This document shows positions 24,417-35,854 of a stretch of DNA of 64,000 bases, in pieces. Position numbers and translations under genes: made by a program. Within the stretch, counting starts at the first letter, position 1, and each line of letters starts with the position of its first letter. Source of the DNA: Monilinia fructicola (taxonomy: Eukaryota; Ascomycota; Leotiomycetes; Helotiales; Sclerotiniaceae); NCBI GenBank assembly GCA_008692225.1, contig VICG01000013.1, positions 1,240,001 to 1,304,000 of the forward strand. The letters run 5' to 3'. Under the pieces are notes generated by a model, which saw nothing but the letters and a program-made list of their open reading frames with translations, was not told the origin of the DNA and ran no database searches.

Positions 24417-24697
24417 CTAATCTACACGGGAATTCTTACCATTGTTGAACCTAGCCAAATCCCCCTCCCATACCCTCCATTCTCCCGTTCGGAAGGCGGC
24501 ACAAACGGCCTGGAACCTTGATATAAATCTGATTACAATACCAAAAGTAAGAAAACCGAAGTCCCGGAGTGCTCGGTCAACCTTTGGGATGATCTCAAGG
24601 CCCAGACCAAATCTTTCAAGAAAATCACCATTCCTCTTCAGCCCTCTCTCCAACGATCCTTTGGCATCCGATGGTCGAACCTTTTTGCTAGATCAAA
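24417..24697 (-). other. Possible coding exon of an unrecognised gene
   Basis: In one minus frame, after an acceptor-like TTTGATCTAG, the text reads SDAKGSLERGLKRNGDFLER and then FGLGLEIIPKVDRALRDFGF and a hydrophobic RFISRFQAVCAAF. It ends at the donor-like AATG|GTAAGA near 24430. Composition is protein-like, but the opposite strand is also open, no start exon is found, and no family is recognised. It could be an exon or a chance frame. Confidence 0.3.
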
Positions 24698-25643
24698 AGT
24701 AAAGCATTTGTGTTCATTCATTCATCGATTGTCAAGCGATACCCGAAAGTCTGAAAGTACAGAGTACAGTACTCGGAGTTAAAGTTTCGGTTTGGGAGCG
24801 TACGAAGGAAGACGCCCACAACTATATGCCTACGGAGTATATGGGTACTTTTTGCTGTCTGCACAATCCATGATTCGGTTTTATGTTATTGTTTGTATAA
24901 CATCAGTCGGTTTGTTCGACGCCGCAACGATTACTGGCTTACTACAGTAGCTCGATATAATCATATCAAGCCTCGAATTTGTCACCCACGTGGCATAGCG
25001 CTTTAGAGTTGATATAGGCATTGACAAATCTCAAATGAATAGATTGCATGGTTTCAGCGTATATACTGATTTGATTGTTAATCTGAGAGAGAGTGTTTGT
25101 CCCGACTCCCGAGTGATACTCGTAGACTGATGATGATGCTCATGCTGAGGCACGCTTGTGAATTGCCCTCAAAGAAAGAGAGTGAGAAAGGATGTCTTGT
25201 ATTGGGTTATATACTCGAGTAGTTAGTTCACTTACTACAAAGTTATTGGGGGAAGCATCCACAGTATCGGATGTTATGGGAATGCACAGGAGCATACATC
25301 CCTCCAGTATTGGCGGTAGGTGATTAAAGAGCGAAGAATAGCAGGAGGAATAGAAAGTTTACTAATGATCTATGAATGATACCACATGTCTTACGCTTAT
25401 CACAAATAGATTACTTGATACTGTATCTATTTAGAACAGTATTGGATTGCTGAATATCACAACTGCCAATAATAGACTCCAGTACCAATGACCAAAGCTC
25501 TGAAAACACAGAGCGTTAAACCCACAAGGTAAGCTCAGGCCTCCGAGCAGCGCATCGTTTAATTTCAAGCCCTTCAACTCCGCAATACTGAATATATATT
25601 TGAAATCCCGGCCGCTCTCAACAAAAACAACAACACAAACCAA

Positions 25644-25749
25644 GCGGCTTTAGCTCACTTGGGAGAGCGCCAGACTGAAGTCAACTTCAGAATCCTGACA
25701 GATTCATCTGTTTATCTGGAGGCACTGTGTTCGATCCACAGAAGCCGCA
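25644..25749 (+). tRNA. tRNA-Phe (GAA) with 33 nt intron
   Basis: Acceptor stem GCGGCTT/AAGCCGC, D arm AGCTCACTTGGGAGAGC, anticodon stem CCAGA/TCTGG with anticodon GAA at 25677-25679, T arm CTGTG TTCGATC CACAG and discriminator A. An intron at 25681-25713 interrupts the loop after position 37, the standard eukaryotic site. Confidence 0.95.
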
Positions 25750-26292
25750 TTCTGCGATCTCGAGTCCACTCGGGATATCATCTTTTTGCTGTTTTTTTGC
25801 TGATGTACGCTGTTTTTGATTCAGGAGAAAGAAGAGTACGAAGTAGGAGTGGGTGCATGGGTGGGGTGATGACCGGAAGCGAAGTAAAGCTAGCGGCATA
25901 ACGCTTTTTATCTTCCCGGCGTGCAGAGTTTGAATTTATTTTTCTTTTTTGTGGGGTTATGGATTCGATTTGTACTTGAGAGAGGATACTTATTTTTGAT
26001 TTGTTCATAGCGATTAGCTCTCTGGAAAATGCGGGACTTGAAGATAAACAGCTGTGTCATTGGTCAAAAAGGTCTACTATCCGTTAATCTTCTCCACACC
26101 GAAGTAAAAAATTTTGATCGTTGTGAAGATCTAATATCAAAAAAACAACACTTTCAGATCAGCTTGCCATTGTCTTTCGCTCCAAGACCTCACACATCCC
26201 TCGAAAAATTTAACAAAACTTAAAGGAAATAAGAGTGACATAGCAAAAGAAGATGTCCAGCAACGGATTCAAACCGATGATACTCAGGGTAA
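25750..26292. other. Spacer between two tRNA genes
   Basis: Apart from the Pol III terminator nothing is recognised. The 3' flank of the minus-strand tRNA-Arg also lies here. Confidence 0.5.
25783..25787 (+). terminator. RNA polymerase III terminator of tRNA-Phe
   Basis: T5 run 34 nt after the tRNA 3' end, with a further T7 run just downstream. Confidence 0.6.
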
Positions 26293-26386
26293 CTCCCCAC
26301 GCAGGGCTCGAACCTGCAGCCTCAAGATTGATCTCATAGATGATATCTAATAGAAGTCTTGCGCGCTACCATTGCGCCAGCAGGGA
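26293..26386 (-). tRNA. tRNA-Arg (TCT) with 22 nt intron
   Basis: On the minus strand: acceptor stem TCCCTGC/GTGGGGA (two G-T wobbles), D arm GCGC..GCGC, anticodon stem CAAGA/TCTTG with anticodon TCT (26354-26352), T arm GCAGG TTCGAGC CCTGC and discriminator G. The intron 26350-26329 sits after position 37. Confidence 0.9.
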
Positions 26387-29300
26387 TATCTTGTGATCTT
26401 GGATGATAGAGGTTGCTTTTCTGAGTATATATTTAGATGTGCCAAAGCTAGTGCTCTGCTTGGATCTCTACATCCATGTATCCATTTCTCTTAGTCCAAA
26501 ACGAGTATAGTAGATATCCTCGAGTTCCAGCTCCTTCCTCCATTTAGCTTCTGAGTGGGTTCCTCCCTTTACCTCCGCCTCGATGACATTACGTCTCCTC
26601 CTCAGAGATCCCCTTACAATACGAGTCGAACGTTTGTTGGATGGAATGGATGTCGAAAGTAATGGATGCTCTTTTGGCTGTCTCCAACAAGTGTGGAGTA
26701 GGATATTAGACGTGCTCCAAATGTTTAATGTGCTATGCACCATATAGTATTATATATCCCGATATGATCATCGTCCCTACTTTTAAGTCGTATATCTATT
26801 CCTATACTTGGCTATGATGTTCATGACGCAATATCAATACAACCGTGGAAAGTGTCTGGTTTTTGGCGGCCTTTACTTCTGGGTTCACTTCTCGCCATGT
26901 ATCTCATGATATGCAAAGTCGGCGACGATCTTGTTGTGCTGGTGCTTCAAGTGACGATCGGGAATGTCTTGAGTGTCTGATGAATGTTATGAAGTAAAGA
27001 TTCGACATCAGCGGGTGAATGTCTGTATCGTATATCGTCATTGATTTACTAAGGATGCATGTTCTTATTGGGAAATACAACACGTGTTTATCTGAACCAT
27101 GAGGATCATTGCATAAATGGAGCACATCTCGGACGTGCTTGAGATACAGAAAATGGTGGCGGGAAAAGTAGAACATGGGATGTTGTCGTGGGTCAATATC
27201 CTGGTTCTAGGCAATTTCTTGGAAACCGAAAATGGAATCGATTATAATCAAGAAGATGTATGATCACCGCCACATTGATTTACAAATCTCGCAGAGTATC
27301 AGGTTCATGACACAGTCTTCAATTTCTAGACAACTTTCGCAACTTGCTATTGTGAACCGCAAAGACATCTCAAGAAGTCAACCTTCGAATTGTGCTCTTT
27401 GACTGCCGATTATCGCAATCCTCATGCTTGGAAATGCTGCTTTCCTTCCCCGTATATATCCAGGTACGTCGAGTTTAACAAAGATTGGTAAAGTTCTTAT
27501 AATCTAAATTCAGATATTCCAACTCCGTAACACGTCACGAAAAAGATCCTTTCTTCTTCAAGATAGTCATCGAATCGGTCAGAAGTTATGTCTCTACCAA
27601 CAATCAAAGCATGATATCTATGTTTACGCTCGTTCATCTTGGATTCAAGCTTAGCTGTGCTGAAGTATTCCATGCGCTCTTTCAAGCATTGAGTTCTGGG
27701 CAAGTTCAAATCAAATACTATCACTATTACTATTGCTATTAAAAGCTTTATCGCTTCAGCACTGTAAGACCTCTTGCCGCATTTGAGAGTGAAAGTAATT
27801 ATCTAGCGGTAGTCATTATCTTTAGTCACTTAATCAACCCTAACGTGTCTACTTAGAAATTGGAAGTGTGATTATTGCCTGTTACATCTTTTTGCTGAGG
27901 TGCGAGAAGATTGATATGGGGAGTTTTGGGGTATATAGAAGGGGATTTGGAGTAGTGGCTTTGTCGTTTGTTTTGTTGGTGAATATGCCGTATTTGATAA
28001 GTTGATATTCTCTCAAGCTGTCATTGTTTTGAGGACTGGAACGGAGGCAGAAGGCTGGGATGGGTAGAGGTATCATATGAGTATATTCAATGGTTATGCA
28101 TTCATGCGTGGAAGATGGTGCATTCTGACGGCACAAAGAATGGACAGCAAGAATTTGAGGATTATCTCATCGTGTGAGACGGTGGGATAATCTGACTGCG
28201 TGTTCTCTCAGGCTGTGGTTTGGTCAAACAACAGCTTCTAGCATTGATTCGATAAACCAACTTTCAGCCCCGCGGCGCTAGTTTCTACGGTTTTCTCCCT
28301 CCTTTGTTCTTGATAAGGTGAAATTCGGTCTCAAAATCTTGATTTTCGGGGAAGAGAGCGAGGGAGATTTGGGAGAAATCCGGGCTCTTAGGTATTGGGA
28401 GAGATGTGAATCGAAGCATGGAAGTGGGATAAAGGGAATTAATATACGCCCATGATGCTATGGAGGTGGGTGCTATAGCATAAAGATGTTATTTTAATTG
28501 GCTATGTCGTCTTGCATGTAGAGATCGAAGTTTCTTCCGATTCATTGAGACATCCTCTGATGAGCCTCCGTTGATATTTCCCTTCTATATTTGAGCTTTG
28601 GGGAGGCACTGTACAATCCCTGGGCACCGAATGAAAATATCGAAGGGCGGGAGTGCTTTTGAAGGAATTTATTTTGAAGGATTGTTAGCAGAAGACTAAT
28701 GTATAGGTAGTTTATGTCTTCTCTGCATTGTCGACTTTCATCGAATTGGGGGTTTGAAAAGTTGGATACCAATGCATCGTAGATGCTACCAAAACAACGG
28801 CAACATGAAAGTAACACTGTCTGTTTAAGGTGACAATGAAAAAATATACTTTAGAAAAGTATATCTTCCTTCCTTGGACCAGAGGAATTGTGCATGGATA
28901 TTGTTTGGGTCATGATAGAGTGAGTTCAACCTTAGCTGTCTTTTCCATCTCTTACAGGCATATAAGAGCTTGTAGGAAATTCCCAAGGTTTCATGTATAG
29001 CGTAGGCAGATAGAAGCTGGTTGGAACGTACATAACGAAGTATTGATGAGCAACAACACGGTGGTGAGCGAGTGTAGCTACTAGACATCAACGGCCGCAA
29101 ATGAGAGCACAAGCCTCGCTAGTTTGTATTCAGTTATAGATCTCTAAGCTTCGCAGGTATACACATACTCTCCAGGCTCTACAGATTGTGGCTACCATGA
29201 CAGATACAATAGCAGCAATGGTCTCTACGTCTTCTGGTAATTCATGTAAAGCACCTGGCAAGATCTTCTTGAGCCAAGTTTTACTATGCGGTAGACCCAG

Positions 29301-30408
29301 GAAAAATTATGTAAAAACTCAACAGGGCTGAAATGCTTGTAAATTTGGACGGTGATACTGAGATCAGCCGGATGAGTGCTAGAGTGCCGAATATCAGAGC
29401 AATTACATCATATTGTAATGTTACAATATTACTCTCTTAGGGCAGACAAATTCTCACCCCGATCAACTCACCACGTGTGCGCGGGAAATTTGACTCGTGG
29501 CCCTCTTGAGTCCTCAATAGAGCCTTCTTCGATCCTGTCATGTTGAGCGGTTTACCAGGATGCCTTTTGTGTTCTTGGCACACCAACTCGTACAGAAAGC
29601 TGGAACTTCTTACCGGCATTTGTTATTCTGAAAGATATCTATAACCAGTCTTGGCCGTCTCGTAAATATAACACACAAAAGTTGCACTCTCACCCAATAA
29701 TTACCAAAGCCCTGATAGCTGATCAGAAAATCCCATCATCATACTTAACTACGTACATTACTCGATGTAGAATTATATTTCTTCCTCGAGAGAAGTTTGT
29801 CTTGGGTGCTCGCTACGTGATTTTACACTCCCCACTGCTCCTTTTAGTTCCCGAGAAAGTGCACTATTGGTGAGTAGTACATGAGAAGCCGAGCGGTAGT
29901 CAAAAGTTAGTCTGGCGATTGAGTATTCTAGCGTCCGAATTAGATCAGAAAATTAGGGGAGCCTGTGAGAGATGCCATTGTAGAACTTTTCTGGCGAATG
30001 CATTCTCTTGCGAAGGGAGTAGCATGCGTCGGTGTTCTAAATAGACTTCGGTATCTGATTGCTCGTCAAACCCCAAGAGTGTTGGATGTTCAATGCTTCT
30101 TTGAAGGGCAGTGCACTTCAGTATACATGATCTTTCGTATCTTCGATATTCACTTTTCTGAAAATTTAGATGCTCTAGATCAAACTTTGAGTTTATACCG
30201 GCCTTGCAATCTATTCTGTAGTCATGATAACTAGTGAAACTAACTTAGCCCAGCTTTTAGTCTTGGGCTACACATTGAAAGCGAATCAAACTTACAAATT
30301 CTTCAACCACCCTTCAAAACCAAACATATAAAACTCCTTCAACCCAAGAACTATCACTTCCAAGAAGAGGAAAGGACTGTCCAAACACGAGTGTGAAATC
30401 TTCTTCTA
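26387..30408. other. Four-kilobase gene-poor region
   Basis: No gene supported in 4 kb. The best open frames (minus 26468-26743, minus 27497-27724, minus 28825-29112, plus 29965-30234) have no recognisable motifs, splice partners or convincing composition. AT-rich. It could hold non-coding transcripts or decayed transposon DNA, but I find no terminal repeats or transposase text. Confidence 0.45.
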
Positions 30409-31129
30409 ATGGGGTCGCCCCAGTCCTCAGCCCCATCATTCGAAAAATCATCAACAAGAACGGCCTTGCCAAAAGAGCAGTCTGCGAAGAATGTTTCCTC
30501 ATGACACATACGATAGATAGAACATCCTGCCTCATGATAAAGGGATACTTACATCATTATCTTCGACGGACAGCCCACGATGATATTGTAATCCCGCCAA
30601 AAATGGCACACGACGTGGAGACCTGAAACACCAAGGAAAACAGTGCGCCATCATCTCCTCCTCTGTCTCTCCCGAGTGATTGCCCGCCTTTTCAATTCAT
30701 CTCCCCACCACTCGGAGATGGCTATCCAGTCTGCAGTGCCGCTCTCTCTGCCCCGACAGCCACCCAAAAAGGCAGTGAAAGCCTCCATGGCTCTGTTCTC
30801 CACAAATACAATCTGGAACATGTTGCAGGAGATCTCCACCCCACCAACTTTCGCGCTATCACTACCAATGCAGCAGGCCAAGAAATTGACAACCCATCTG
30901 AAGATGAAATATTTTCGAGGGCTGGCAAGTACACGAAGCTTCCGAATTCGACAGAGGTTGTGGAGTATTTGGCCAAAGAGAATATTTAGATGACGACGGG
31001 TCTCATAGTCATGAGAGGCGAAGAAGGATTTACGAGAATAACATTCCTTATTCCCATGAAATTCATTTTCCGCAAGAACTTGCAGTTGAAGAGTGTAGAT
31101 CCGCGTTACAATGGTGGGCTATATGTTAG
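30409..31129 (+). CDS. Unknown small protein (about 194 aa), one frame break
   Basis: Model: exon 30409-30492 (MGSPQSSAPSFEKSS...), a 14-base exon 30574-30587 and exon 30644-31129; both introns are GT..AG and phases match exactly. The protein is serine/proline-rich at first (APSSPPLSLPSDCPPFQF, ISPPLGDGYP). It then becomes more ordered (LEHVAGDLHPTNFRAITTNA, GKYTKLPNSTEVVEYLAKEN). A stop at 30987-30989 is probably false: one missing T in the TTT at 30985-30987 restores NILDDDGSHSHERRRR and a C-terminus ending ALQWWAIC at 31129. No family recognised. The MGS start could allow N-myristoylation. The first donor (GTTTCC) is non-canonical, so exon 1 is the weak point. Confidence 0.6.
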
Positions 31130-31395
31130 AAGGGTGATAAATGCTTGGTGTTCTAGATTGTGTCAAGTTTCCGCAAGAAGAGAAGGGGAGGAGAATTCTA
31201 ATTGCACATGTTGGGCAATGTTTCCTTTACCTTTGATGGCTGTTTCTCTATATAAAACTCCTATATATTGGAATATCAGACGCAACTTAGAACAATTAAA
31301 GCATTTGAGAAAAAGATTGAGCGGGTAATCACGTGAAAACAGAGGCAAGTTGGTTGTAGGTTATTCCATTTAGTTTCTGTTCTATAGATTTCAGT

Positions 31396-32787
31396 CTACT
31401 TAGACTGCTCCAATAATGCCCTCCCGTAATCACCTCTATTGGGCAACCGGTTACATGTGTGAATGTGACATCTTGCTGGGCTTGTATTTGTCAGGAAAAC
31501 TAAATGCATGTCAGATATCTTGAAGAGGAGAGAGAAAGATGACTTACTGCCGCAGTGGAAATCCAATTCCATGAATGCCACTGGACTGTGAATGCGATAG
31601 TAGTATGGGTCCTCGTCCCCAAATTCTCCAATCCAAGCAAAATATGTTTCATCTAAATGCTCCTTGAATAGTGCAACCCTGTGCTCCAATACTGCATCGG
31701 GATAATACTCGTTGAAAGCTTTGAAAAGCTTGATAATCCGCTCCTGCCCGTCTTTTGGAAATTCGGAAACAGGGCATCCCTCATACGGAACAATCCTGTT
31801 ATCTTGTCTCGCGCCACCCAAATGTCTTTCATCAAAAGGATTCCATCTATCGGCTGGTAAGCTCTTTCCATCCATACCTTTGCTCAGAGTTGCCTTCTCT
31901 TGTAATTCCCCGGGCAGATTTTGCATCAAACTCAAACTATCCAGTTCCTCCGATCTAAATAATCTCAATCCAGCATGTGGCCCTTCGTCAATTCTGTCAG
32001 GTTCTGCTCCCATGAACGTAGGACCGATTACCATTTTCTTGCCAAGAAATACTATGGCAAGACACAAATGATGCCCGAAGAATGTATACCCAAATGGTTT
32101 TGTCATAGACGGTGTGCCAAATAGGCGGAAATTATAGGAGTGCTCATTGAGTACTTTCTTGCCATTCACTAGATGGCCAAGGAAATCGTTTGTGAGGCAG
32201 CAGGCATGTATCTTCTGGTAACCTTGTTTAGAAGATGAGGCCTTGAGAATAGAATGAATACCCGTCTGAATTTCTGAGGAGCACTCGTCGAGTCGTATTC
32301 CACCTGTTTAGAAATGAGTATTGTTTTGAAAATGAGGCTACATTCAGTCCCTACCCGGATTCATATATAATTCTGGATTTGACCACAACCTAAATTCATC
32401 ATCTGTAACATCGCCGAATTGGACCGCTTTCCTTTGGTTCTCGCTCAATAACCTCAGAAGTTCCCCGATTTTCGCTATCACATCCTCAGTGGGTGCACCC
32501 TCATCATCGGCATATTTATACAACCCCTCTCTAACGTTCCCATCTGATGTGAATCCTTTGTATGGCTGCTCCAAGTTTTTTGCATCAAGACGGTTTATCA
32601 ACCAAGCGGGGGCTTCAATCTGCCTCCTCGACTCGCACCAACTCAAGGCTGTATGATCCTGGATTCCAGCAATGCGAGGATGATCTGGGGAAGGTATAAT
32701 ATCGCGGAAAGGAACAGCTGCATCTGATCGGGGCTTTGAAGGGTCTGAGTTTTGGATATATCCTGAGTTTTCTGGTAGAACTACCAT
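31396..32787 (-). CDS. DUF3500 family protein
   Basis: Exons 32787-32355, 32303-31548 and 31499-31396 with introns of 51 and 48 nt and consistent phases; about 430 aa, no frame break. Family hallmarks: LLSENQRKAVQFGDVTDDEFRLW and MNPGGIRLDECSS near the middle, FGTPSMTKPFGYTFFGHHL, then YFAWIG and YYYRIHSPVAFMELDFHCG, and the His-rich C-terminal motif CHIHTCNRLPNRGDYG. No signal peptide. DUF3500 proteins occur in bacteria and fungi; the biochemical role is not established. The conserved His/Asp/Glu positions suggest metal binding, as inference. Divergently placed to the FAH-family gene at 33703. Confidence 0.9.
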
Positions 32788-33702
32788 GTTTGCTATAGAC
32801 TAGAAAAACTGGGAATTATGTTATGAATGAAGCCTCGACACACTGGTAAGGGGAGTTATGGCACGATGGGTCGATGAGGATTGTAGAAGAGGAAACGATT
32901 TAGATATAGATGTTCTTCATTTGCTCTACCACTCACTACCGGCAGACCGGTAGAATGAGTTCCATGATTAGATCATGATGACTTGAACAAATGTGGAGAG
33001 CTTGTGGTGCTGTCCTGGGGGCGCCTTTAGAAAGTATGGAGATCGAACCGCTAATGAATCAGGGAATTCCCTTGTAGTAAGTAGCTCGTTCATTGTAAGA
33101 CACAAGCATTGGGTACGTTGCATCCTTTCCAGTAACAGAGTACAGATTGGCTTGATCAATTAGCTAATTGGCCAATTTTCAAGAAGCTTTGTAATCTAAA
33201 GGCATTCAGCCCGCTGTCGTGCCTGTCGAATGAACCCCTTGATGCCAAGACTTTTGCTCTGAAGCTTCAGGGCTGTTCAACGTTAATAATCCCCACAGAT
33301 TAGTGGCTTGAATCCCTGATATCCCCTCAAACCTCCCCACCACTTCCACTTCACCTCTGTGGGGACTGGGTGGACTTCTAACTTCTTTGGCGTCGTCCAC
33401 ATTGTCATCCAACACCACGGATCTCGACCGAAGACCGAGAGAGATTCATCATACTTGAGCCATGTGGCAGCTTGCAGCTGGGTCGGTACAGGCACGGATG
33501 GTACGGTATCGGAGATGTTGCCATGGCGAAGGCAGACGAACCGGCTTCTATCAAAGTGGGGTGATAAGAGTAGATAGATAGGTGGGGGTTTGAAGCTTTT
33601 TGTTCAATTCAAGAACAGCTCTCTTCAGTTTCTCTCCATTTCTCTGTCAAGATCATTCTCCATCCCTCCATATACGTTCGATAGTTCCACCATATATCAG
33701 CA
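32788..33702. other. Divergent promoter region of DUF3500 and FAH-family genes
   Basis: A stretch at 33206-33577 is less AT-rich than its surroundings. It is open in several frames on both strands with peptide-like text on the minus strand (TQLQAATWLKY, KWKWWGG), but no start, splice or family is seen. It may be a decayed gene. The rest holds the two promoters and a CATATA/CCACCATA leader before 33703. Confidence 0.45.
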
Positions 33703-34787
33703 ATGGCAGTAACATCATTTGAGCGTACGTCTCGAAGCACTACCCGCAATGCTGTTTCAAATGTTGACTGTTATCATCTTCTAGGTCTTGTACGATTTGT
33801 GCCCAAATCATCCGAGGAAATACTCATAGGTCAACCGGTAGACTCAGAGCTCGATGTTGGAGCAGCAATCATTGCAGGAAAGGAGGTGAAGGTCGATGTA
33901 TACAGCGGATCATCAGTCTTAGAACCGGGCAGCTCGACTGGAACCATCAAGGAAGTCGGAAAGCTTCTATCTCCCATCGCAGAGTCCGAAGTTGGCACAA
34001 TTAGATGTATTGGATTGAATGTAAAATGCGGTCTCTCTAGAGCGTACGAAGCATTGGCTAATCATCGCAGTATGTTCAACATGCAAACGAAGTCAAAATG
34101 GCCATCCCTGATCTGCCAACCCTCTTCATGAAACCCTCAACCTCTCTCGCAGATCCATATCCTTCTCCGACAATTATCCCAAAATTTACACTAGAAGACG
34201 ATTGCTGCGATTATGAATCTGAGCTTGTAATTGTGATTGGGGAGAAATGCAAGGATGTCAGCGAAGCAGATGCATTAAATTATGTTCTGGGATATACCGC
34301 AGCGAATGATGTTAGCAGTCGCGCAAGTCAATTTGCGCAAAGTCAATGGTGCTTTAGCAAAAGTTTCGATGGAGCCTGTCCAATTGGTTTGTTTTCTTGG
34401 CAAAATGAAAACATTGGAGTTAACAGCATCCTAGGTCCGACTTTGGTATCCACGAAACTCATTCCAGACCCATCGAAACTTCGAGTGAGAGGTCTGAAGA
34501 ATGGAAGAGTTATGCAAGATTGCGGAACAGAGTATGTATATCCAAGCACACTATCAAGCCTTTGACTGACCATCAATAGTGATTTGATATTTCCCGTTGC
34601 GAAGATTGTTTCCTTTCTCTCGCAGGGTACCACTTTGCTGCCAGGTAATATAATTTTAACCGGCACCCCAGCGGGTGTTGGTAATGGCTTCACACCAAAG
34701 GAATATCTGAGAGAGGGAGATTCATTTTCGGTTGAGATTTTGCCGCATATTGGAACTTTGATGACAAAGTTTGAATATCAAAAGTGA
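33703..34787 (+). CDS. Fumarylacetoacetate hydrolase (FAH) family protein
   Basis: Five exons, 33703-33724, 33785-34020, 34071-34386, 34435-34531 and 34580-34787, all with canonical introns of 48-60 nt; 292 aa, no frame break. The FAH fold core is clear: IGLNY, KPSTSLADPY, the metal-ligand region DYESELVIVIGEK (acidic E-x-E pair), GYTAANDVSSR, KSFDGACPIGP, the short helix loop at GTTLLPGNIILTGTPAGVG and a final LREGD. Members are cytosolic Mg-dependent C-C hydrolases or decarboxylases acting on beta-diketo acids such as fumarylpyruvate or oxaloacetate; the exact substrate cannot be told. Divergently arranged to the DUF3500 gene, which may be chance. Confidence 0.93.
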
Positions 34788-34908
34788 ATTTAGATTAGAC
34801 GGTAACAACTATTGATTGCCTCATATTCACTTTTTTAAGCATACAAATCTTCCCTCATGAATTTTTTTACTGTTAGGTCATCGACATGGAGTTGCTGAAG
34901 TGGTTTTG

Positions 34909-35142
34909 CTAACTACTGTATGAAGCTGTAAACAGCATGATCTCAAGTCGTGTTCTTGCAGCTACCCTTCTTCCACCTCTGCCTCTACCTCTACCTCTAC
35001 CTCTCCCCCGGCCTCCATTTCTTATTGGTGATCGTCTTCGTATTGTAGGCCTTCTGATTGGTGGTCTCCCCAAACCTCGTCTAATGGGTCTTCTGCGTAC
35101 CTGACCTCCTATTCGAACGACAAGATCTAGTCGAGGAGGCAT
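34909..35142 (-). CDS. Possible small Arg/Gly-rich basic protein (77 aa)
   Basis: ATG at 35142, stop at 34909. The text is strikingly basic: RRRPIRRGLGRPPIRRPTIR and then a run of RG repeats (GGRGRGRGRGRGRGRGG) encoded by a CTACCTCTG-type repeat. RGG tracts bind RNA in known proteins, but here the tract may simply be a translated hexanucleotide repeat. No splice or homology support. Confidence 0.3.
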   Translation of the reverse strand: MPPRLDLVVRIGGQVRRRPIRRGLGRPPIRRPTIRRRSPIRNGGRGRGRGRGRGRGGRRVAARTRLEIMLFTASYSS

Positions 35143-35791
35143 CCTTGTCCGCCACGTGTGGTTGATACGAGGCGGTGTGCGATTTGCATTTGATCAAGAT
35201 GCTTCAGTCGCCAGGACAATCTAAATTTGCCAAGGCATTCGAATGTTGTGCCTTGCCCAATTTTGTCTATGGATTTTTCCTACTGGCTGTGATAAATCAG
35301 AAGTCTATTGTCATTTTAGACGAAGTCCCTGGTCATGATCAAAGGATAGGTTCCTCTGGCTACCATTCTGGACTTTAGGGGAGGTCTTTATGTTTCATTC
35401 TTTGACTCTGTTTGACAATTTTTGAAGACATTCAATGCTGTGCAGTTCTCCAGTCTTAAGTTCGAGAACAATACCTTGATAATTATATGCACGAAAAGTT
35501 CCATTTGGAACATTCTGCCAAGACGAGGCCACCTATCAGCAAGGGCTTGAAGGTGGGCTGAACTGCAGAATAACGCTCAGCCACGGTGCAAAGGGTTCGT
35601 CATCCCGCTTCCTGTTTTTTACGTCGTGCTTTGTCTTAGCTTCTATCTGCATTGTGTGTTTTCGTCTTACTCGAGTAGACTATTACGAAAAATTTGGGCT
35701 GTGACCTGGTATTATGCAATTTGCATTGCAACTTGTACCGCTATTTCTAGGCAGACGAATTTTATGTTTGCGGCTGAGAAAGTTGATTTTG

Positions 35792-35799
35792 TATAAAGG
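35792..35799 (+). promoter_or_regulatory. TATA box of the PAF-AH-like gene
   Basis: TATAAAGG 63 bp before the ATG at 35855, with an A/C-rich leader (AATCAAAATCTATTCAAACAAAC). Confidence 0.55.
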
Positions 35800-35854
35800 T
35801 AGGTATCTGCGTGTTAAGGATCACTTCAAATAATCAAAATCTATTCAAACAAAC

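Larger units (their letters stand above)
22516..25643. other. Long gene-poor AT-rich region with TACGGAGTA words
   Basis: Contains three exact TACGGAGTA words (22870, 23124, 24831), a perfect inverted repeat at 24361-24388, a CACAT microsatellite and one possible coding exon at 24417-24697 (both listed separately). Otherwise nothing recognised in either strand. Confidence 0.5.
34788..35854. other. Intergenic spacer with a small basic open frame
   Basis: Carries the 3' flank of the FAH-family gene, the Arg-rich frame described separately and the promoter of the PAF-AH-like gene. Nothing else recognised. Confidence 0.5.
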
